Source: Gammaproteobacteria bacterium
GTDB lineage: Bacteria; Pseudomonadota; Gammaproteobacteria; Acidiferrobacterales; Sulfurifustaceae
Length of the DNA stretch: 64,000 nucleotides
Direction: 5' to 3'
NCBI GenBank assembly: GCA_016199745.1
Contig: JACQFZ010000014.1
Span: forward strand, 1-64,000
Part shown: piece after piece, positions 18,401 through 24,161 of the stretch
Layout of the letters: each line of letters opens with the position of its first letter
Numbering within the stretch: position 1 is the stretch's first letter
The notes under the pieces: generated by a model
The model's database searches: none
What the model saw: the letters and a program-made list of their open reading frames with translations, nothing else
Told to the model about the DNA's origin: nothing
Translations under genes and position numbers: made by a program

Positions 18401-19322
18401 CGCGCAACGACGTACGTAATTCGTTGAAGCGTTGCGGAAACAAAAAGAACTCGTCGACCTGGTCGATCACGCGATCGCCGGCGGCCGCTTGCAATTGCAA
18501 CAGCTTGAGCGTGTCGGTAACGCGGTCGAGCGCCTCGTCGGTCCAATCGACGACGAAGGTGTTGTCGAGCCCATACGGATTCGACCAACCGACCATCTCC
18601 GCGCGGCGTTTCTCCGGCTGCGCCTGCCAGAAGACGCTGAAGCCATCGATCGTGTCGCACTGGGTGACGATCACATACACCGGCAGCGCGAATTCGAAGC
18701 GCTGCTGCAGTTCCCACAGCTGCGAACGACAACGCTCGGCCAGTTGCTGTAAATCGGCGCCGCTGCCGCGCAACAACGTGTGCGCCGACAACGCCAACAC
18801 CACGCCGTCGATCGCGCGCTCCGGTCGGTAGTCGTTCAATTGCCGCAGCACGTCGTGCCACTGATGATTATCCGCGTCTTGCTTCACCGCCGGCATGGTG
18901 GCACCGTCGACGTCGATCAGCGATCCGCGATCGAAGAAATGCCAGACGCCGCCGCTGACGGTAAGCGCCTGCTCCTGCGCCGTCATCTGTTGCCGGCGGC
19001 CGCCGATAGAAATTGCCAGGCTGCTGCGACCGCTACCGGTTTCGCCGATCAACAATACCCACGGTGCGCGATAACGCCACTCGCGCCGCGTCCGCAGATA
19101 GCGCAACGTAACCATCAGCTCGTCGAACGCATCACGCAGCGCGCGCCACCAGTTCGCCGGATGCCAGGCACTGTGCGTAGCCGCGGCGCCGTCGAACGCC
19201 GGCAGCCGCAGCGGTTTGCGCGCACGCATGATCAGCCAGCCGGCGACGACGCCGGCCAGCAACGCCAGCAGCAGCACGATCGCCAGCGGCAACAACCCAT
19301 TCGCGCGCAACTCGTTTATCAC
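15408..19322 (-). CDS. tssM: T6SS inner-membrane protein TssM (IcmF)
   Basis: A 1304-residue IcmF/TssM protein. The GTG start has an AGGAG site six bases upstream. One clear hydrophobic helix lies at about residues 10-32 and another at about 380-403 (VATVSVLAFLFLTLLG). The cytoplasmic NTPase-like domain between them has GETGSGRSSL. The Walker A lysine is replaced by arginine, so nucleotide hydrolysis is doubtful; many TssM proteins have dispensable or degenerate P-loops. The long C-terminal part is the periplasmic region that contacts TssJ. Only one helix is obvious near the N-terminus, where many homologues have a pair. It sits between tssL (9-base gap) and tssA. Confidence 0.93.
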   Translation of the reverse strand: MINELRANGLLPLAIVLLLALLAGVVAGWLIMRARKPLRLPAFDGAAATHSAWHPANWWRALRDAFDELMVTLRYLRTRREWRYRAPWVLLIGETGSGRSSLAISIGGRRQQMTAQEQALTVSGGVWHFFDRGSLIDVDGATMPAVKQDADNHQWHDVLRQLNDYRPERAIDGVVLALSAHTLLRGSGADLQQLAERCRSQLWELQQRFEFALPVYVIVTQCDTIDGFSVFWQAQPEKRRAEMVGWSNPYGLDNTFVVDWTDEALDRVTDTLKLLQLQAAAGDRVIDQVDEFFLFPQRFNELRTSLRAVLAPMFRASAYQADTVFRGLYFVGSIDAAGVVVPSPREDIGFVDHLFEEKVFAELNLAQPTRHGLWSRHQLIRRVQVATVSVLAFLFLTLLGTAIGLHRQVGATVDSLSLIRNPPRLTPDEGACIGKDVVYELLTNVAKLDVSFIYVNIPASWVDRRTTYRGSAFVSQQAIEKVVFPSLACHLEQRAQALLDDEDGAADKTLAADRLQRYVDRVVAFERNLARFHQIVVYNEDDPADQMMQAFDDLVLYLYGESLPPISRRTDDQHRRSLANAEYTRELALPVNMRGQIAKRIVGMADDTRQQLVAEVQSGGALLDALKREQTPMLGNLRRFDQWLDRVRSVWLASNEHVNPCHKIADTLTPAVAELQRMGYPAGLAELPPSFGLETCYEPSMRQLAQLQVAPHGVLFRHGKDRWELTPAIVVEAEGLRAAAGASFMQLDPASPFTCQLPLRGWRTADLAEAATHIREYQQLVRGDDATNAARPLYVRVLARQLQAVLDDTLNRAQLRAGYADGRGTPTVDALSQADQAMAQQSNDFTRSIDSLLWVLRMYQQLGFDASQARINQCARNYTTQSLQTIYGLAESSRLYDPGFGVASGGDDTVEPFVALTGTAQIKDYLDRQLQRGQVLGSYASPFVTFLKNTDAVGDAELGANNGRVYWENTIQELNRFIQFKEPNAQIAKLNDFFLKQLDGIDTANCEQVLNAYRPEVYGDDLFSRRRRQIEQQAQWNCFDRSRAVAYAQYQNLVRRFSSELSGRFPFGSLQDNEASVTAVRSFFLDYAKQRDTLRAKLGGLKGDGWREIGLFLDQLDEAAAFFAGNVAAADAVQPLRVQVAFRALPKQSVGAENIVNWRLNAGGPTATYPNGKTELDWRYGQPVSVDLTWADLAHVEPLPDPQQQNLHVNNNAATFDADGPWALLKLLRRHAPSQGPRLDPNDPSVALLEFRVPTQDKAHTDAAAPVDSRIYLGLRLQGVDPKTQTAVALKLPKVFPAYAPMVW

Positions 19323-19331
19323 CGACGTCTC

Positions 19332-20081
19332 CTATCCGCCGTTCAACACGTCGTTGAAATGCTGGATCAGCGCCATCCACACGACGCTCGACACCATCAG
19401 GTAAATCAACAAGCCCAACGCCGCCAACCGATACCACCGCGACACCGGCGCCAAGCGCTCGCCACGCGGCTCGCTGATGCGATATTGATAGGCCTGCAAA
19501 AACGCCGGCCGCTCCATCAGCGTCGCGTGGCCGGCGCCGAGAAATTGGATGAGCTTCTCGCGGTAACTCTTCAACACCGGCGCGTTGCGCTGACCGCGAT
19601 ACTCGCCTTTGAAGCCAAGTTGCAGCGCGATTAAAAATACCGCCGCCAGATCGTCGTTCAGCGGATTTTGCACACGCGACTTCAATAGCTCGTCGAGTTG
19701 TGCGAAAAAACGGCGGCCGGCGTTGCTGCTGCCGAACAAACCCTGCTCCAGCAACACCTGTTGCCAGGCATCGCGGCCGGGCCAGTCGACTTCGAGGATG
19801 AACAGCTCATCGGCCAGCGCCACCATCGCGTACTGGGCGCCGCCATAGACTTCGATCTCGGCCTCGGTGCCGCAGGTCTTCAGCATCCGCGCTTGCTGCT
19901 GCAATCGGCTTTTCAATCGTTGACTCACCGCCGCCGCCAGATCGTTACCGTTCGCCGCCACCGGTTCCTTGCCGTCGCCGAGATATAACGGCAACCGACC
20001 GTCGCGAATCGCGAGCTTGATGCGCGCAATCTCTTCGTAGACTTCGGCGAAGCAGACGAGCAACGAGGTCGCGACTTTCAT
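19332..20081 (-). CDS. tssL: T6SS inner-membrane protein TssL (DotU)
   Basis: A 249-residue DotU-type protein. The ATG at 20081 overlaps the tssK stop (TGATG), which couples the two. The cytoplasmic hook-shaped domain has LLVCFAEVYEEIARIK, EVDWPGRDAWQQVLL and GEYRGQ. A single C-terminal transmembrane helix (about 215-238) ends the protein. No OmpA-like peptidoglycan-binding extension is present, so anchoring to the wall would rely on other parts. TssL forms the membrane complex with TssM and TssJ and recruits the baseplate through TssK. Confidence 0.93.
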   Translation of the reverse strand: MKVATSLLVCFAEVYEEIARIKLAIRDGRLPLYLGDGKEPVAANGNDLAAAVSQRLKSRLQQQARMLKTCGTEAEIEVYGGAQYAMVALADELFILEVDWPGRDAWQQVLLEQGLFGSSNAGRRFFAQLDELLKSRVQNPLNDDLAAVFLIALQLGFKGEYRGQRNAPVLKSYREKLIQFLGAGHATLMERPAFLQAYQYRISEPRGERLAPVSRWYRLAALGLLIYLMVSSVVWMALIQHFNDVLNGG

Positions 20082-21487
20082 CACGCTACCGCCCGCGCCG
20101 GCGCCGCCGGCCTTTTGTTGATTCGATTCGGCGTGTACAGCACGATCATCGCCGGCACCGTTAAGCTACTAGCGCCTTGAATGTGCAGCGCGCTGCCCGG
20201 CTGCATCACCGCCACCGATTTGTTGTCGTGCTCGATCGTCTGGTTGACGACCTCGAACAACACGCCGCCCGGCAAACCCATCGCCGTTACTTGCTCCGGC
20301 GGCAACGGCCGCACGCGCGCGCCGGGCAAGCGCCGCTGGCGCAACAACGGAATCGCCGCGGCGGTGCCGATGCACGCCTGACTCAACCACTGCGCCAACG
20401 CCTGCGGCGTTTGCCCCGGTTGCGGTTTGAGCTCGATGACGATGCGATCGACGCCGGCGTTCGCCGCCAGCATCAAACTAAAGAGGTCCTCGCGCACATG
20501 CTCGAACGCCGCGACTTCATACGCGGCGTTCAGCTTCGCCAACAGCGACGTCAGATAACGCAGCGCTTTGAAGAACGCCGGCGCCGCGTCGTCGTGACGA
20601 TACGCATCGAGTAACAATGGCATCGGATCGGCGCCGACACCGGCCATGTGACCGACGATGTGGCCGAGCGCCACGTACACCTCGAACGGATGCGCCACAC
20701 CCGAGCGCACCAACACTTCGAACGCCGGCAACGCCGTTACCAATTTGCTCACCACTTGCTGGTGATACGCATTGGCGATCGGCCGCGCCGGCGCGTTGTC
20801 GGTAACGCCGATCAACTCGCGCGCCTTCGCCCGTATTTGCGCGCCGAGCGCTTCCAGCCGCGTTTGCAAAGCGTTGTCGCCGACGAAGCGCGACGCGCTC
20901 AGCCGCAGCAGCGGTGGGTGATACTCGGTCAGATCGAAGTGGCCGCCGAGATTGCGCCGCACTTCGAGCAACGTCAGCGAGACGTACTTCGCCGGTACCT
21001 TGTCACCGCACAACAAACTCAGCCGCGGCCGCAGCCGGCACACCTCGACGTTACCGTCGCCGGTGTTTTCATCCTGTTCGATCTCGCCCTTGACCGAGTC
21101 GTAACGCTGAATTGAGCTGGCACTGCTGGCGGCGCCGTCGGCGCGCACCGGCACCACCAAGTGCACCTTGAGCGGCTTATCGGCGCGCAACGCCGGCTCG
21201 GCGGACACGTCGAGGCTCAAGTTGTCGGCTTGATCCGACGCCGGATACTGCACGACCAATCCATCCGGCATGACCGCGTGCAACGCCGTGATCTGCACCT
21301 TGCCGCCACGTACCGCCGTTTCGTCGATCTTGAAATCGAGCAGCCCCCAGTAGTGCGGCTGCAGTTGCGCCATCTGATGCCGCAGCAACACATGCCAATA
21401 AATATCGTTCTGCTGAAAGTGCTGCGGTGTCAGCAGCATCCCGTCGAACCACTGCAGAAGATCCGGAACCCGTGTGTCCTTATCCAT
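20081..21487 (-). CDS. tssK: T6SS baseplate protein TssK
   Basis: A 468-residue TssK, close to the usual 440-450. It opens with the family signature VQWFDGMLLTPQHFQQ-like text (here LLQWFDGMLLTPQHFQQND), followed by YWGLLDFKID. The C-terminal half includes YHPPLLRLSASRFVGDN and ends in LTVPAMIVLYTPNR. TssK is the trimeric adaptor, related to phage receptor-binding proteins, that links the baseplate wedges (TssEFG) to the membrane complex. A GAGGT site precedes the ATG. It lies 27 bases after tssJ and overlaps tssL. Confidence 0.94.
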   Translation of the reverse strand: MDKDTRVPDLLQWFDGMLLTPQHFQQNDIYWHVLLRHQMAQLQPHYWGLLDFKIDETAVRGGKVQITALHAVMPDGLVVQYPASDQADNLSLDVSAEPALRADKPLKVHLVVPVRADGAASSASSIQRYDSVKGEIEQDENTGDGNVEVCRLRPRLSLLCGDKVPAKYVSLTLLEVRRNLGGHFDLTEYHPPLLRLSASRFVGDNALQTRLEALGAQIRAKARELIGVTDNAPARPIANAYHQQVVSKLVTALPAFEVLVRSGVAHPFEVYVALGHIVGHMAGVGADPMPLLLDAYRHDDAAPAFFKALRYLTSLLAKLNAAYEVAAFEHVREDLFSLMLAANAGVDRIVIELKPQPGQTPQALAQWLSQACIGTAAAIPLLRQRRLPGARVRPLPPEQVTAMGLPGGVLFEVVNQTIEHDNKSVAVMQPGSALHIQGASSLTVPAMIVLYTPNRINKRPAAPARAVA

Positions 21488-21514
21488 GTGTCATGACCTC
21501 TTCGCCGGCACTGT

Positions 21515-21979
21515 TCAATTGCTCTCGCTAACCTTCACACCCTTCGCCTGCAACCGAATCGCCGCTCGCTTGAACGCCGTCAGGTCCAGCGGCGACTGCC
21601 CCGCTTCCGCTAAATAATTCGCGTACGCCAGCACTCGAATCGCGTCGCGCCGCCGGCCGCTGACTTTCATCGGCGCCACCGTGATCGACGGCGGCACTTG
21701 CAACGACATCGTCTCCAGTGCCTGCGGGTTGCCGCTCAGCAATGCTGCTTTGGTCTCGAACCACGCCGGTCCGGTCTTCGGTAATAGCGCGACGACGCTG
21801 TTGTCGTAGACGAACACCAGATCGAGCGCGGTGGCGCTGTTTTGATTGGCTTCGACTTCGGCGATCACTTGAATCTCGCGTAGTGCGGTCTTCGGTGGTG
21901 CTTTCGAAAAGACGCTGCAGGCGTCAAGCGCGAGTGCAGCCATCAGCAAAATCCACGGTCGAATCCAACGTCCCCTCAT
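21515..21979 (-). CDS. tssJ: T6SS outer-membrane lipoprotein TssJ
   Basis: The start is placed at the ATG at 21979, giving 154 residues. The reading frame continues upstream, but through the palindromic repeat, so the longer version is unlikely. The signal peptide MRGRWIRPWILLMAALALDAC ends in a usable lipobox with Cys about residue 21. The body has the TssJ beta-sandwich pattern: ALREIQVIAEVEANQNSATALDLVFVYD, then PSITVAPMKVSGRRRDAIRVLAYAN. TssJ lies in the outer membrane and binds the periplasmic end of TssM. It lies between the PAAR-like gene (upstream) and tssK. Confidence 0.88.
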   Translation of the reverse strand: MRGRWIRPWILLMAALALDACSVFSKAPPKTALREIQVIAEVEANQNSATALDLVFVYDNSVVALLPKTGPAWFETKAALLSGNPQALETMSLQVPPSITVAPMKVSGRRRDAIRVLAYANYLAEAGQSPLDLTAFKRAAIRLQAKGVKVSESN

Positions 21980-21995
21980 TCCCGCCCCACCGCTC

Positions 21996-22091
21996 TCGTC
22001 CCCTCTCCCCCGAAAGGGGGAGAGGGCTAGGGAGAGGGGAAATAGTCCGCCCCTCTCCCCAACCCCTCTCCCCCTTTCGGGGGAGAGGGGC
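21996..22091. repeat. GC-rich palindromic intergenic repeat (copy b)
   Basis: Two CCCTCTCCCC-GAAAG-GGGGAGAGGG type hairpins in head-to-tail arrangement between the PAAR-like gene and tssJ. It begins 17 bases before the tssJ ATG. It may form strong RNA structure in the leader and affect expression of the downstream genes. Confidence 0.8.
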
Positions 22092-22146
22092 TCGCTGTTC
22101 TTCGACGACTGTTTCGTCACAATCCTTAGGAGCACAGTTACGACCC

Positions 22147-22539
22147 TCACGAACACACCAACACCCTCGGCTGCATCAACGTCAGCGACAGGCCGATGCC
22201 GTTGATCATGTTCTGAATCGTCAGCGACAACATGTGCGTCGCCGGCGCGCATTCGAGGAACACCGTGAAACTGCCGATGATGGTGTGATCCGGACCGATG
22301 ATCATTCCTGAGATCATTCCCATACCGGTCCCGGCCTCATCGCCGATCGATATCGGGCTGAAGCTGAACAAGTTCTCCGACATACCGCCGCCGATGATCA
22401 CGCGGAATACCGGCGGAAACTTGGTGCACGAAAACGTCAGGTTCACTAACGGCAACGGAATCGGCCCGACCGGCGTGATGAGGTAGCACACGTCGGGAAA
22501 GCAAAGATTCAACACACCGAGATTGATGTTGAGAAACAT
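22147..22539 (-). CDS. PAAR-like protein (DUF4150 type)
   Basis: A 130-residue protein with GGGG-type ribosome-binding site overlapping the previous stop. The sequence LCFPDVCYLITPVGPIPLPL followed by GMSENLFSFSPISIGDEAGT and a Cys near residue 116 matches DUF4150 PAAR-like proteins. These are thought to cap the VgrG spike in T6SSs and help load effectors. It forms a cassette with DUF3540, pentapeptide and DUF2169 genes downstream of vgrG. It has no C-terminal toxin extension. Confidence 0.82.
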   Translation of the reverse strand: MFLNINLGVLNLCFPDVCYLITPVGPIPLPLVNLTFSCTKFPPVFRVIIGGGMSENLFSFSPISIGDEAGTGMGMISGMIIGPDHTIIGSFTVFLECAPATHMLSLTIQNMINGIGLSLTLMQPRVLVCS

Positions 22540-22542
22540 GAT

Positions 22543-23097
22543 TCACCCCATGCTGATCCGTTCGGCGTCAACCTTGATGTCCTGCTCGGCGGTGACGATC
22601 GCCTGTTGACTATGCATCCGCAGCAGCGTCTTCACCTGCAGCGCGTAGGTGCCGACGTGGGCGATGTGTTGCTTGATGTTCTCGATCAACGACTCGGTCA
22701 CGGTCGTCAGCAGGTTGCGCGCGTTGACGCTGACGTCGCCGGTCACCGCGGTCAGCTCGACGTCGCGTAGCGATTGCAGACGAATCGCGTCGACCGCCTG
22801 TAGCGTGACGCTCGGCGCCACCACGTGGATCGCATCGGCGCCAGGCACTTGCAGCTGCGCCACCTGACCACTCGCACGCGTCAGCACCGAGAGCACGAAC
22901 ACCTCGCCGGTGACACCGCTCACCAACAACACTCGATCACCGGGCTGTGGCCGCACCAGGCACGACACCGCCGGCAGCGCGCGGCGACCGTCGGCGAGGC
23001 GCAGCACGCCGTCCGCGGATTCGTCGACGACATGGCCCTCGTCCAACCTCGGCGTTGACGAGTAAACATCCGTTTGGGCTTTTATTGCCGCACGCAT
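22543..23097 (-). CDS. DUF3540 T6SS accessory protein
   Basis: A 184-residue protein with the DUF3540 layout: an N-terminal beta-rich part with CLVRPQPGDRVLLVSG and a C-terminal helical segment (LLTTVTESLIENIKQHIAHVG). DUF3540 genes usually accompany DUF2169, PAAR-like and VgrG genes, and may help mount effectors on the spike. It overlaps the pentapeptide gene by 16 bases and ends 3 bases before the PAAR-like start, so translation is coupled. Biochemical role unknown. Confidence 0.8.
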   Translation of the reverse strand: MRAAIKAQTDVYSSTPRLDEGHVVDESADGVLRLADGRRALPAVSCLVRPQPGDRVLLVSGVTGEVFVLSVLTRASGQVAQLQVPGADAIHVVAPSVTLQAVDAIRLQSLRDVELTAVTGDVSVNARNLLTTVTESLIENIKQHIAHVGTYALQVKTLLRMHSQQAIVTAEQDIKVDAERISMG

Positions 23098-24161
23098 GCA
23101 GGTATCTCCGATAAGAAGTTTTGTTCCGCCGCCAACAGCGCGACGTCCGTGGCCAGCGCCTGGTGTCGGTTCGCACCAACGAACGACACCTCGCGCAAAT
23201 CGGTATTGTGAAAGTTGCAGCGCAATAGCTGGGCACCGTCCAAGTCGGCGCGTTCGACGACGGCGTGCGAGAAATCGGCGAAGCGCAGATCGGCGTCACG
23301 GAACGACATATCGAGGTGACGACTGTGGGCCCAAGCGGTCTTGCTGAGCTCGGCGCCGTCAAAGCGGCTGCCGCGCAGCGTCGCTTGCTGGAACACCGCG
23401 TTCTCCAACTGCGCGCCGGTGAAATCGGCGTCGACGATATCGGCCTGCAGGAACATGGCGCGCGGCGCCAGTATTCGCGGCAGGCGGGTGCCGTGAAATT
23501 TTGCGCCCAGGCAAATGGCATTCGTCAGATCGGCACCGCTGAGATCGGCGCCGGATAGATCGGCGTTGCGCAGCGTGCAGCGCCGCAACGCCATGCCGGC
23601 GAGGTTCTTGCCGCTAAGGTTGGCGTTGAGCAGCACCGCGGTGTCGGCTTGCAAGCCGTCGATCTGTACCTGGCGAAAATCGACGTCGTTGAACGCAACC
23701 TGTAACAACGTCGCCTGCCGCAAATCGACTTTGTCCCAGACGCAACCGGTCGCCGCCGTGCGCGTGAACGAGGCGCCGCGCATCTGTGCGCCGCTCAGGT
23801 TGCAGTCGGTCCAAGTCGTGAGTGCGACTTTTTGGTTGCACCAAACGCTATCGGCTAACTCACAGCGCACGAAGCTCAGGTGGCCGATGGTTTTGGCGGC
23901 AATGTTGGCGCCGGCCAGTTGGCAATCGACGAAGGTGGTCGCTTGCAGCGTGCAATCGGTAAAATCCATTTGCGTGAAATCGCAGCCGATGAAACTGACC
24001 TGCGTCAGATCACAACCGGCGAGCCGCGCGCCGACGAAGCGGCCGCGCTGAAACGTGGCACCGGTCAAGGCGACGCCGGTGAAATCGACACCGCCGAGAT
24101 CGGCATCGACGATCGGCTGACCGCGGCGCAGGCGTCGTTGTAATTCGTCGCGCGCCATCAT
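23082..24161 (-). CDS. pentapeptide-repeat protein, T6SS accessory
   Basis: The start is taken at the ATG at 24161, which overlaps the stop of the previous gene by four bases (ATGA); the frame stays open upstream but only inside that gene. The 359-residue product is almost entirely pentapeptide repeats, with A(D/N)LSG/DFT units in several runs, for example GADLSGADLTNA. It should fold as one or two right-handed quadrilateral beta-helices. Such proteins often occur beside DUF2169 proteins in T6SS clusters. It lacks a signal peptide. It may be an adaptor, a DNA-mimic-like effector or a spike component; the sequence does not decide. Confidence 0.8.
   Translation of the reverse strand: MMARDELQRRLRRGQPIVDADLGGVDFTGVALTGATFQRGRFVGARLAGCDLTQVSFIGCDFTQMDFTDCTLQATTFVDCQLAGANIAAKTIGHLSFVRCELADSVWCNQKVALTTWTDCNLSGAQMRGASFTRTAATGCVWDKVDLRQATLLQVAFNDVDFRQVQIDGLQADTAVLLNANLSGKNLAGMALRRCTLRNADLSGADLSGADLTNAICLGAKFHGTRLPRILAPRAMFLQADIVDADFTGAQLENAVFQQATLRGSRFDGAELSKTAWAHSRHLDMSFRDADLRFADFSHAVVERADLDGAQLLRCNFHNTDLREVSFVGANRHQALATDVALLAAEQNFLSEIPACVRQ

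Noticed and set aside
21980-22252. Longer version of tssJ
   Set aside because: The extension runs through repeat hairpins; the internal start gives a proper lipoprotein signal peptide.
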